A DNA stretch of 18,190 nt from CAYMKL01 sp964390805. GTDB taxonomy: Bacteria > Chloroflexota > Anaerolineae > VGOG01. This document shows positions 6,041 through 12,917 of the stretch, in pieces. Made by a program: the position numbers and the translations under genes. The stretch's first letter is position 1; the number at the start of each line of letters is the position of its first letter. The notes beneath the pieces were generated by a model. It made no database searches and had not been told where the DNA came from. It saw only the letters and a program-made list of their open reading frames with translations. The DNA lies in NCBI GenBank assembly GCA_964390805.1, contig CAYMKL010000133.1, forward strand, positions 1 through 18,190, given 5' to 3'.

Positions 6041-7234
6041 ATGGACATTGTTAGCGTCTACGTGCATATCCCTTTCTGCCGATCAAAATGCGCTTACTGC
6101 GACTTTGACTCCTACGCTGGATTGGAATACCTCTTCGAGCCTTATGCGAAGGCCCTGGTCAGGGAAATCGAACTGACTGGCAAAGGGCCATCCTTACAGG
6201 CTAAAACGGTCTATCTCGGGGGCGGGACGCCGACGGTGTTGCCCGTCTCGCTCTTGGAGGAGGTGCTGTCGGTCCTTGGCCGGAGCTTTCCAGTGGCCAA
6301 GGACGTCGAGATCACCCTCGAGGCCAACCCGGGCACTGTAGACGGCGACTACCTGGCCGGCCTGCTGAACCTGGGAGTCAACCGCCTCAGCCTGGGCGTC
6401 CAGAGCCTCGACGACGGGCTGTTGCGCCTCCTGGGGCGCATCCACACCGCTGCCGGGGCGGTCGAGTCCTACAACCTGGCTCGCCAGGCTGGCTTTGCCA
6501 ACATCAACCTCGACCTCATCTATGGCGTCCCCCATCAGACTCTTGAGCAGTGGCAAAGCGCCCTTCGAGGGGCGATCAACTTGCAGCCCGATCACCTCTC
6601 CCTCTACGCCCTGACCCTGGAGGGGCACACCCCTTTGGCGCAGCAAGTGGCTCGTGGCGAGATGCCCTCTCTCGACGACGACCTGGCTGCTGACATGTAT
6701 GTGTTGGCCGAGGAGATGCTCGCCAAGGCAGGCTACATCCACTACGAGATCTCCAACTGGGCCGGTCAAATCGAAAATCGCAAATCGCAAATCGGCAATC
6801 ACAAATGTCGGCACAACCTGAGCTATTGGCGCAACCAGCCGTACCTCGGCTTCGGGGCGGGAGCACACTCTTACTTCGGCGGTCAGCGGTGGCACAATTT
6901 CCTTTCGCCCGCGAAATACGCCGTCCAACTCAACGTGGGGATGGGAGCCTGTGCTCACTTGGAGGACATAGATCGGGCCACTGAGGTAGCGGAGACGATG
7001 ATCTTGGGGTTGAGGTTGATAGAGGAGGGTGTAAGCTTTGACGGGTTCGCCAGGCGATTTGGTGAACGGCTGGAGAGCGTGTACGAGAGCGAACTAGGCG
7101 AGCTGGAGGCGCTCGGGTTGCTTGAGGTTACGACCGAGAGGGTGCGGCTTACACCGCGAGGGAGGTTGCTTGGAAACGAGGTTTTCGAGAGGTTCTTGCC
7201 TCAAAGCTCCGCAGAGGAGGCGGGGTATCTATGA
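6041..7234 (+). CDS. hemW: Radical SAM haem chaperone HemW (HemN-like)
   Basis: A 397-aa radical SAM protein. Cys13, Cys17 and Cys20 form the CxxxCxxC motif (HIPFCRSKCAYCDF) that binds the 4Fe-4S cluster and S-adenosylmethionine, followed by YLGGGTPT. The residue two after the third Cys is Phe, as in HemW; oxygen-independent coproporphyrinogen oxidase HemN has an extra Cys there. Haem trafficking is therefore more likely than porphyrin oxidation. A GGAG-type site precedes the ATG. Between the conserved EISNWA and CRHNLSYW motifs is an extra stretch encoded by 7-bp tandem repeats (see 6767-6808). The reading frame is intact and length is normal. Confidence 0.93.
   Translation: MDIVSVYVHIPFCRSKCAYCDFDSYAGLEYLFEPYAKALVREIELTGKGPSLQAKTVYLGGGTPTVLPVSLLEEVLSVLGRSFPVAKDVEITLEANPGTVDGDYLAGLLNLGVNRLSLGVQSLDDGLLRLLGRIHTAAGAVESYNLARQAGFANINLDLIYGVPHQTLEQWQSALRGAINLQPDHLSLYALTLEGHTPLAQQVARGEMPSLDDDLAADMYVLAEEMLAKAGYIHYEISNWAGQIENRKSQIGNHKCRHNLSYWRNQPYLGFGAGAHSYFGGQRWHNFLSPAKYAVQLNVGMGACAHLEDIDRATEVAETMILGLRLIEEGVSFDGFARRFGERLESVYESELGELEALGLLEVTTERVRLTPRGRLLGNEVFERFLPQSSAEEAGYL
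6767..6808 (+). repeat. In-frame heptamer tandem repeat inside hemW
   Basis: Consecutive 7-base units CAAATCG, AAAATCG, CAAATCG, CAAATCG, GCAATCA and CAAATGT run from 6767 to 6808. They encode about 12 polar residues (QIENRKSQIGNHK) just before the conserved CRHNLSYW. The A-rich composition is unlike the surrounding gene. Seven is not a multiple of three, yet the array keeps hemW in frame. Confidence 0.85.
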
Positions 7235-7253
7235 AACCAAAAGGGAGGTCAAC

Positions 7254-8102
7254 ATGGAGAAGATAGCCGTGATCGGTTCGGGAACGATGGGCAGCGGCGT
7301 GGGCTACGTTACTGCCCTGGCCGGATTCGAGACCAGGCTCTACGACGTCAGCCCGGAGGCTCTGGCAAAGACTGAGGCGTATCACAAGGGTCTGATTTCC
7401 AGATCGCTGGCCAAGGGGAGGATCACTGAAGAGGCAGCCAGTTCTTTTAGGGGGAGGGTGAGTTATCCCGATGAACTGAGCCAGGCCCTGGCCGGGGCTG
7501 ACATCGTGATCGAGGCCGTTCTTGAGGACATTGAACTCAAGAAGGACTTTTTACGCCAGGCTGAGGCCTTGGTCTCCGAAGACACCATCCTGGGCAGCAA
7601 CACCAGCTCCTTGCCCATCACCCAGATGGCCAGCGCCGTTGAATCGAGGGGGCGCGTCATCGGCATCCATTTCTTCAATCCGGCGCCAGTGATGAAGCTG
7701 GTGGAGATTGTCGTCGGTATGGAAACCGCGCCTGAGGTGGTGGACAGGGTCATAGATTTCGTGCGCAGGCTGGGGAAGGAAGAGGTGGTGGTGAACGACT
7801 TCCCTGGCTTTGTGACCACCAGGGTGGGGCTGATGCTCATCTCCGAGGCCATCTTTGCCTTGCAGGAGGGGGTGGCGGAAAAAGAAGCTTTGGACAAGGC
7901 CATCAAGTTAGGCTACAATCACCCCATGGGCCCGCTGGCCCTGGCCGATCTCGTCGGGCTGGACATCGTCTACCACGTGCTGGAGGCGCTGCATGAGAAC
8001 TACAAGGATCCCCGCTACCGCTCACCGATCCTTCTGAAAAAGATGGTCGAAGCGGGGAGGCTGGGAAGAAAGACGGGCCGGGGTTTCTACGAATATGAAT
8101 GA
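7254..8102 (+). CDS. 3-hydroxyacyl-CoA (3-hydroxybutyryl-CoA) dehydrogenase
   Basis: A 282-aa protein of the family's standard stand-alone length. It oxidises 3-hydroxyacyl-CoA to 3-ketoacyl-CoA with NAD, or runs in reverse in butyrate-type pathways. The NAD-binding loop GSGTMGSG starts at residue 8, SNTSSLPI lies at 115-122, and the catalytic His139 (IHFFNP) with Glu151 (MKLVEIV) is present. The C-terminal dimer domain has NDFPGFVTTR, NHPMGPLALADLVGLD and GRKTGRGFYEY. ATG 7254 is chosen for its GGAGG (7244-7248) 5 bp upstream and because the nucleotide loop then sits at the N terminus. It starts 19 bp after hemW. Substrate chain length cannot be read from the sequence. Confidence 0.93.
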   Translation: MEKIAVIGSGTMGSGVGYVTALAGFETRLYDVSPEALAKTEAYHKGLISRSLAKGRITEEAASSFRGRVSYPDELSQALAGADIVIEAVLEDIELKKDFLRQAEALVSEDTILGSNTSSLPITQMASAVESRGRVIGIHFFNPAPVMKLVEIVVGMETAPEVVDRVIDFVRRLGKEEVVVNDFPGFVTTRVGLMLISEAIFALQEGVAEKEALDKAIKLGYNHPMGPLALADLVGLDIVYHVLEALHENYKDPRYRSPILLKKMVEAGRLGRKTGRGFYEYE

Positions 8103-8103
8103 T

Positions 8104-8212
8104 GTCATTGCGATGTAGCGAAGCAATCTCCCGCCTGCGATTGCAGACAATGGTGGGGATTGCTTCCCTTCGGCAAGCTCAGGACAGGCGTCACTTCGTT
8201 CCTCGCAATGAC
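8104..8212 (+). mobile_element. 109-bp palindromic repeat, copy 1
   Basis: The element has perfect 10-bp inverted ends, GTCATTGCGA (8104-8113) and TCGCAATGAC (8203-8212). Internal arms GAAGCAATC and GATTGCTTC let it fold into a long hairpin. A second copy of identical length lies inverted at 16378-16486. The two share the ends, a GCGAAGCAATCTCC block, and a 36-bp block (8155-8190) with one mismatch. It carries no gene. It starts one base after the dehydrogenase stop and ends 22 bp before the crotonase ribosome site, so it was inserted between two probably co-transcribed genes. Confidence 0.85.
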
Positions 8213-8244
8213 GCAGTGTGTAGCTACCATGAAGGGAGGCCGAT

Positions 8245-9030
8245 ATGGCTTACGAAGACATCACCTACGAGAAGCGGGACGGTGTTGCTACTATCACCAT
8301 CAATCGCCCCCAGGCATTGAACGCTTTTCGCACCCAGACCGTGCTGGAGATGACCGAGGCGGTGCTCGATGCCGCTCAAGATAGCTCCATCGGGGCCATC
8401 GTGATCACCGGCGCGGGCGAGAGGGCCTTCTGCGTGGGCGGGGACATCAAGGAGATGGGGGATTTGACCCCTGAGTCGGGGCGACTTTTTGTCACCCGAT
8501 TCGCCGGGCTTCTGTGGCAGATCAGGCGAGCGCCAAAGCCAGTGATCGCTGCCGTCAGGGGCTTTTGCCTGGGCGGGGGGAACGAGATCAACGTGACCTG
8601 CGATCTGACCATCGCCACAGAAGGCTCGGTCTTCGGCCAGGTGGGGCCTACCGTAGGCAGCGCGCCGGTCATCGGATCCTCTCAGTTCTTGACCAGGAGC
8701 GTCGGCGAGAAGAGATCTCGGGAGATCATCTTTCTCTGCCAGCGGTACTCGGCCAAAGAGGCAGAAAGCTTCGGCTGGGTGAACAAGGTCGTCCCCAAGG
8801 AGGGGTTTGAGGAAGAGCTCAGGGCCTGGGCCGATAGGATCCTGGAACTAAGCCCCCAGGCTCTGAGGGTGTCCAAAGTCTCACTGAATTACGAATCCGA
8901 CCAGCTCTACGGCTCCTTCAGCAGCTCCATCGAGATGATCTCCGCCCTCTACGGCACCGAGGAGTTTCGGGAGGGGATGACTGCCTTTCTGGAGAGTAGG
9001 AAGCCCGATTTTAAGCGGTTTAGGAAGTAG
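8245..9030 (+). CDS. Enoyl-CoA hydratase/isomerase family protein, MenB/BadI-like
   Basis: A 261-aa crotonase-fold protein. The N-terminal half has the family motifs TINRPQALNAF, ERAFCVGGDIKEMGDL and GFCLGGGNEI, which form the CoA site and oxyanion hole. The C-terminal half (FGQVGPTVGSAPVIGS, REIIFLCQRYSAKEA, GWVNKVVP, FLESRKPDFKRF) resembles naphthoate synthase MenB and 2-ketocyclohexanecarboxyl-CoA hydrolase BadI more than plain short-chain hydratases. No menaquinone or benzoate genes are nearby. The neighbouring dehydrogenase fits general beta-oxidation or ring-cleavage chemistry, so the exact reaction stays open. The start is set by GGAGG (8235-8239), just outside the 109-bp repeat. Confidence 0.85.
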   Translation: MAYEDITYEKRDGVATITINRPQALNAFRTQTVLEMTEAVLDAAQDSSIGAIVITGAGERAFCVGGDIKEMGDLTPESGRLFVTRFAGLLWQIRRAPKPVIAAVRGFCLGGGNEINVTCDLTIATEGSVFGQVGPTVGSAPVIGSSQFLTRSVGEKRSREIIFLCQRYSAKEAESFGWVNKVVPKEGFEEELRAWADRILELSPQALRVSKVSLNYESDQLYGSFSSSIEMISALYGTEEFREGMTAFLESRKPDFKRFRK

Positions 9031-9054
9031 CGAGGCCAAGGGCCCAACTCGTTC

Positions 9055-9083
9055 TTGACGTCGGTCGCTGGGGGGTGTATAAT
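9055..9083 (+). promoter_or_regulatory. Promoter for the zinc-ribbon protein gene
   Basis: TTGACG (9055-9060) and a perfect TATAAT (9078-9083) are 17 bp apart. The likely transcript start near 9090 leaves a leader of about 140 bases before the gene. The leader holds imperfect repeats (TTGACGATTGGATTGACG; TTGGGCC and TTGGCCC blocks), but no motif I recognise. Confidence 0.8.
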
Positions 9084-9230
9084 GGGGGCAACCTGGGCAG
9101 TTATTGACGATTGGATTGACGTTGGGCCGATGGGGCCTGTCTGTGTATCTGTTGGCCCGTCGGTGGATCCCAAAACTGGGCAGCGACGCGCTCTTTGAGA
9201 TGTTCTGACTTTTGGGGAGGAGGATTGGAG

Positions 9231-10076
9231 TTGATTGACATCACCATACCACGCGAGTGCATCTATCAGGAGTTTGAGGGGCAACCAGGCCCCTGCCCCC
9301 GGTGCGGCGGCTCTTTGCAGCAGAGCAGGCAGACCTACCTGGTCACTACCCAGCACGGGGAAGAAGCGGCTGATAACTTTATGATCGGCGGGGATATGGG
9401 GTGGTTCTGTGCCCGCTGTCCTGCCGTGGTCATGAACCCGGAAGAGGTGACCAAATACCTTGCGCATCGCCTGCCTCACTGGGACGTCGGCGAGGAGTTT
9501 GTCGTAGTGGGTATAGTTGACCTAGATGCCGTTCCCAAGGAGAAGCACCACTTGCCGCTAGGGGGCGATGACAACCCCATCCCTCTGGTGGAATTCACCA
9601 ATACCTCTCGCGACGAGGAGCAACCACCATTGGTGGTGCAATCCGGTATGGATCGGAAAGACCCTAGCTTGCCCTTTGAAGAACGCTACCAGGACGTTCT
9701 GCAAAACATTGAGTTCGGCATCGTCCGGGTCTACCAGCACCATCCTGAGATGACTGACTGGGAGGCCCTGACTGCCATTGAGGCCCTGCTCCGCACATAT
9801 CGAGCCAGGGCAAAGGGCCGCCAGGCTACGCCGCCATCCCTGGAACCCCTGGCCGAAGAGGTCTATGATTTTGTCGAAACAATGTGCGAGTGGCGGCTGG
9901 GGCGAGAGAGGCCATTCACGAGGAAGGATGGTGAACCGGTGGAGATGCCTGTGGAACCCATCACCCTGGATGAGCTCATGGCCTGCCTGAAGCGCGTCCG
10001 CAAGTCCATCAATCGCTGGCACCGAAGAGGTGGTCGGCAGGGGTACCTCACCTTCGTCAGCCAGTTTGTCCGCTGA
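9231..10076 (+). CDS. Zinc-ribbon protein of unknown function
   Basis: A 281-aa soluble protein. Two CxxC pairs, Cys22/Cys25 (GPCPRCGGS) and Cys60/Cys63 (WFCARCP), form a probable four-Cys zinc ribbon in the first 70 residues. The second half is alpha-helical, with NIEFGIVRVYQHHPEMTDWEAL at about 160-180 and a basic C-terminal end (KRVRKSINRWHRRGGR). I recognise no named family. TTG 9231 is chosen because GGAGGAGG (9216-9223) is 7 bp upstream; TTG 9225 or 9195 are alternatives. The zinc ribbon and basic tail would suit nucleic-acid or protein binding, but that is inference. It stands alone behind its own promoter and converges on the isoprenoid operon. Confidence 0.75.
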   Translation: MIDITIPRECIYQEFEGQPGPCPRCGGSLQQSRQTYLVTTQHGEEAADNFMIGGDMGWFCARCPAVVMNPEEVTKYLAHRLPHWDVGEEFVVVGIVDLDAVPKEKHHLPLGGDDNPIPLVEFTNTSRDEEQPPLVVQSGMDRKDPSLPFEERYQDVLQNIEFGIVRVYQHHPEMTDWEALTAIEALLRTYRARAKGRQATPPSLEPLAEEVYDFVETMCEWRLGRERPFTRKDGEPVEMPVEPITLDELMACLKRVRKSINRWHRRGGRQGYLTFVSQFVR

Positions 10077-10089
10077 AGAACAGTGGACC

Positions 10090-10160
10090 GGCAGGATTTA
10101 CGGATCAGTTGCGCGTTTGTCCGGGCCATGCGGCATGCCCCATCATCCGCAAATCCTGCC
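10090..10160. repeat. Inverted repeat between convergent genes
   Basis: The arms 10090-10105 (GGCAGGATTTACGGAT) and 10145-10160 (ATCCGCAAATCCTGCC) match at 15 of 16 positions when inverted. Inside, GGGCCATG / CATGCCCC forms a smaller hairpin. It fills most of the 100-bp gap between the stops of two facing genes, so it may end transcription from both sides. It could also be a dispersed palindromic repeat. Confidence 0.6.
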
Positions 10161-10176
10161 CATCCATGTTCTGGGC

Positions 10177-11211
10177 CTAGTACGTCCTCTCAACCAGAAA
10201 GGCGGCCAGTTCCCTCAGATCGTCCTGGGCCTCGTTTTCCACACCCGTGGCGTCGAGTTCAGCCAGGGCTTGCTGGTAGTAGTCGTTGGCCATGTCCTCC
10301 GCGTAGCGGCGCGCTCCCAAGTACTCCAGGATCTTTAGCGCGGCTTCCACGGCTCCCTCGTCAATGATCTCCCGCTGGTAAATCTCCATCAGGCCTTTGC
10401 CCCCAACTTTCTGTTCCTCCTCAAAGGCCCGCACGATGGGCAGCGTCTTCTTGCGCTGCCGGATGTCGTCGGCAGCCGGTTTGCCCGTCGCCTGGGGATC
10501 GCCCCAGATGCCCAGGATGTCGTCCACGATCTGGAAGGCCAGGCCCAGGTTCTGGCCGAAACGACGATAGCAAGCGATGGATTCAGGGTCGCTCCCAGCA
10601 ACGACCGCCCCCAGTTGCGCAGCGGCACTGAACAGGGCGGCCGTCTTGCCCCGGATCATGGAGAGGTATTGCTCCACGTCAACGTCCAGGCGGGTCTCGA
10701 AGCTCAGGTCCAGGTATTGGCCTTCGGTGAGTGCCAGGCAGGCCTGGTCGAGGATCTCCAGGGCGGTGAGCACTCGCTGGGGAGGCACCCCTCTATCGGC
10801 CAGGCGTTGCATGATCAGATGGGCCAGGACGAACAGGCCGTCGCCCACGTTGATGGCCTGGGGCACGCCCCAGATTTTCCATACGGTGGGGCGGCCCCGC
10901 CGCAGGTGACTCTTGTCTTCGATGTCGTCGTGGACAAGGGAGAAGTTATGCACCAGCTCGATGGCTGCAGCAGCCTGCACGGCTTGGTCGGGATCGCCGC
11001 CGGTGGCCTGGCAGGTCAACAGGCAGAGAATGGGCCGCACGTGTTTGCCTCCGCCCCCCGTGGCGGGGGCAAAGCTCTCATCAATCCAGCCCAGGTGATA
11101 TTGCATTATGCTATAAAAGGACGGCAGGCGGTGAGGGGAGAGATCGAGGGTCTTGCGCAGTTCTGTTTCGATGAGGGGCAAGTATCTCTCAAAGGTGTTT
11201 TTCAGACTCAT
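10177..11211 (-). CDS. Polyprenyl (geranylgeranyl/farnesyl-type) diphosphate synthase
   Basis: A 344-aa trans-isoprenyl diphosphate synthase that condenses IPP with an allylic diphosphate. GGKHVRP (54-60) binds the substrate. The first aspartate-rich motif is DDIED (95-99), followed by RRGRPT. The second motif reads DDILG (230-234) in FQIVDDILGIWGD, with Gly in place of the last Asp, a form I recall from actinobacterial-type synthases. Product length cannot be fixed by reading; C15-C20 is likely. AGGAG lies 9 bp before the ATG (11209-11211). It lies downstream of the IPP isomerase gene with a 76-bp gap, so the operon supplies and then extends isoprenoid units. Confidence 0.92.
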   Translation of the reverse strand: MSLKNTFERYLPLIETELRKTLDLSPHRLPSFYSIMQYHLGWIDESFAPATGGGGKHVRPILCLLTCQATGGDPDQAVQAAAAIELVHNFSLVHDDIEDKSHLRRGRPTVWKIWGVPQAINVGDGLFVLAHLIMQRLADRGVPPQRVLTALEILDQACLALTEGQYLDLSFETRLDVDVEQYLSMIRGKTAALFSAAAQLGAVVAGSDPESIACYRRFGQNLGLAFQIVDDILGIWGDPQATGKPAADDIRQRKKTLPIVRAFEEEQKVGGKGLMEIYQREIIDEGAVEAALKILEYLGARRYAEDMANDYYQQALAELDATGVENEAQDDLRELAAFLVERTY

Positions 11212-11287
11212 GGTGGGTTGCTCCTGGTTGGATGGAGAAACCAGGTTTCTTTGCCTATCTGGGCATGCAGATCGTTGCTTGTGGGCT

Positions 11288-12340
11288 CTAGGGGCTGCTA
11301 AACAGTGTCTCATCAGCCTGAAAACTTGGTTTCTGCAGAGGCGTGTTCTTGAGCTCCTGGAGGTTTCCGGCGCCGACGCAGAACATGGCCGTGCGCAGTT
11401 CCCCCAGTATCTCCTCAATCTTTTCGCCCACTGCTTCGGGTGAGATGGTGGCTGGTTGCAGGAAAGGTGTGGCCAGGGCTGCGACTTCGGCGCCCAGGGC
11501 GATGGCTTTGGCGGTCTCCACCCCGGTGCGGATGCCCCCACTGGCGATCAAGGTCACTCCAGGGGCGCCTCGTCGAGCCATCTGGATGGATTCGGCGGTG
11601 GGGATGCCCCAATCGGCGAAGGCGGCGGCGATGCGTCGAGAGCTCTCGCTATCAGCCCGGTGCATCTCCACCTCGCTCCAGGAGGTGCCTCCAGCTCCAG
11701 CTACGTCTATAGCGGCCACGCCGCAGTCCGCAAGCTTCCGAGCTACATCCTCGGAGATGCCCCAGCCCACCTCTTTGACGATCACAGGCACAGATAGCCC
11801 ACGGCAGACCTCCTCGATCTTGGCCAACAGCCCTGAGAAGTTGGTATTGCCCTCTGGCTGGAGAGCCTCCTGTAGCGGGTTCAGGTGTAGAATCAGACCA
11901 TCGGCTTCGATCATCTCCACAGCTCGCTGGCAGTGCACGACACTGTAGCCATAGTTCAACTGCACAGCGCCCAGGTTAGCCAGGAGCAGGATGTCGGGAG
12001 CCCTGTCTCGCACCTGGTAGGTGTGAGACAGACTTGGCTCTTCCAGGGCGGTTCGCTGCGAACCGACGCCCATGCCCAGACCATGAGTTTGCGCTGCCAT
12101 CGCCAGGTTTTTGTTGACTATCTCAGCTTCCTCAGTGCCGCCAGTCATGGAAGAGATGATCACAGGCGCGCTCAGGTGCTTGCCCAGCAAGTTAGTAGAA
12201 AGGTCAATGTGGTCACGGTTTATCTCCGGCAGGGCCTGATGAACGAAGTGGTATCTTTCCAGGCCTGTGGTCAGATTGCGGAAGCGCACGTCCTCTTTCA
12301 GCAAGATGCGCAGGTGCTCCGATTTACGTTGGTTGTGCAT
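11288..12340 (-). CDS. fni: Type 2 isopentenyl-diphosphate delta-isomerase
   Basis: A 350-aa FMN- and NADPH-dependent enzyme that interconverts IPP and DMAPP. Family motifs are all present: RKSEHLRI at the N terminus, SMTGG (64-68), HLNPLQE (152-158) with the catalytic Gln157, KEVGWGIS (189-196), AGAGGTSW (214-221) and the phosphate-binding SGGIRTG (267-273). Full family length. The ATG (12338-12340) has GGAGGT 8 bp upstream. It is first in a minus-strand operon with the polyprenyl synthase, driven by the promoter at 12403-12431. The C-terminal 20 residues after NLQELKNT are variable and probably dispensable. Confidence 0.95.
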   Translation of the reverse strand: MHNQRKSEHLRILLKEDVRFRNLTTGLERYHFVHQALPEINRDHIDLSTNLLGKHLSAPVIISSMTGGTEEAEIVNKNLAMAAQTHGLGMGVGSQRTALEEPSLSHTYQVRDRAPDILLLANLGAVQLNYGYSVVHCQRAVEMIEADGLILHLNPLQEALQPEGNTNFSGLLAKIEEVCRGLSVPVIVKEVGWGISEDVARKLADCGVAAIDVAGAGGTSWSEVEMHRADSESSRRIAAAFADWGIPTAESIQMARRGAPGVTLIASGGIRTGVETAKAIALGAEVAALATPFLQPATISPEAVGEKIEEILGELRTAMFCVGAGNLQELKNTPLQKPSFQADETLFSSP

Positions 12341-12402
12341 GGGCTGAAACCTCCGTAACTTTTCGCCGCCGATGGTGTTCAAATGAATAGGCCATCTACG
12401 CA

Positions 12403-12431
12403 ATATTACCAGCGGTGGCGATTCTTGTCAA
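12403..12431 (-). promoter_or_regulatory. Promoter for the fni-polyprenyl synthase operon
   Basis: On the minus strand, TTGACA (12426-12431) and TAATAT (12403-12408) are 17 bp apart. The -10 box lies 62 bp upstream of the fni start. Its -35 box is only 8 bp from the -35 box of the divergent acyl carrier protein promoter. Confidence 0.75.
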
Positions 12432-12439
12432 ATGGGTTT

Positions 12440-12468
12440 TTGACTATATCGGCCAAGGCTGGTAAAAT
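12440..12468 (+). promoter_or_regulatory. Promoter for the acyl carrier protein gene
   Basis: TTGACT (12440-12445) and TAAAAT (12463-12468) are 17 bp apart, 34 bp before the ATG. It is back to back with the fni promoter, so one bound regulator between the -35 boxes could affect both directions. Confidence 0.78.
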
Positions 12469-12502
12469 AGGGCCAATATACAATCATTGAGGAGGTGAAA
12501 GA

Positions 12503-12739
12503 ATGTCGGTATTCGAGGATATCAAGGCCGTCATCGTCGAGGTGCTGGGCGTTGATGCGGAGAAGGTCACTCTTGAGGCCAGCTTTCAAGAGGATCTGGA
12601 GGCTGATTCCCTCGACTTGGTGGAGCTGATCATGGCCTTCGAGGACAAGTTCGGCGCAGAGATTCCTGACGAGGATGCTCAGCAGATCACCACGGTTGGG
12701 GCAGCAGTGGCCTACGTCAAGCAGCGCATGGCCGAATAA
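12503..12739 (+). CDS. acpP: Acyl carrier protein
   Basis: A 78-aa acidic helical protein of normal ACP length. Ser36 in EADSLDLVEL is the site for the 4'-phosphopantetheine arm that carries growing acyl chains in fatty-acid synthesis. Helix 1 (FEDIKAVIVEVLGVD) and the helix 2-3 segment (FEDKFGAEIPDEDAQQITTV) match the family. A very strong AGGAGGT site (12490-12496) is 6 bp upstream, suiting an abundant protein. No fab genes are adjacent, and a terminator follows, so the gene is monocistronic. Confidence 0.95.
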   Translation: MSVFEDIKAVIVEVLGVDAEKVTLEASFQEDLEADSLDLVELIMAFEDKFGAEIPDEDAQQITTVGAAVAYVKQRMAE

Positions 12740-12807
12740 CGGGCCTGCGGGTGCCAAAAGGCCAAGATGGGCTAATGTAGGGGCAATTGGCCGTTTGCCT
12801 CAAATTG

Positions 12808-12825
12808 AGTGCGCCTGGGCGCACT
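12808..12825 (+). other. GC-rich hairpin downstream of acpP
   Basis: A perfect 7-bp stem AGTGCGC (12808-12814) / GCGCACT (12819-12825) with a CTGG loop. It has no T run, and lies just before the stronger terminator hairpin. It may protect the acpP mRNA 3' end or assist termination. Confidence 0.45.
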
Positions 12826-12836
12826 TGAGTTCGCTG

Positions 12837-12865
12837 CATGGGGATGAGAATCCCCATGTTTTCTT
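12837..12865 (+). terminator. Rho-independent terminator of acpP
   Basis: A 9-bp perfect stem CATGGGGAT (12837-12845) / ATCCCCATG (12850-12858) with a GAGA loop is followed by TTTTCTT. It separates acpP from the exported-protein cluster. I could not find a convincing promoter between here and 12918. Confidence 0.88.
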
Positions 12866-12917
12866 CTCTGCCAATCCCACAACTTAATGGGATTTTGTAC
12901 CTGAAAGGAGTCGTTCC

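Noticed and set aside
9082..9198. 38-codon ORF between the promoter and the zinc-ribbon gene
   Set aside because: Its ATG overlaps the -10 box, so the promoter seen here cannot express it, and it has no ribosome site.
10615..11301. Plus-strand frame of 228 codons opposite the polyprenyl synthase
   Set aside because: It is antisense to a gene with both aspartate-rich motifs, and shows no domain of its own.
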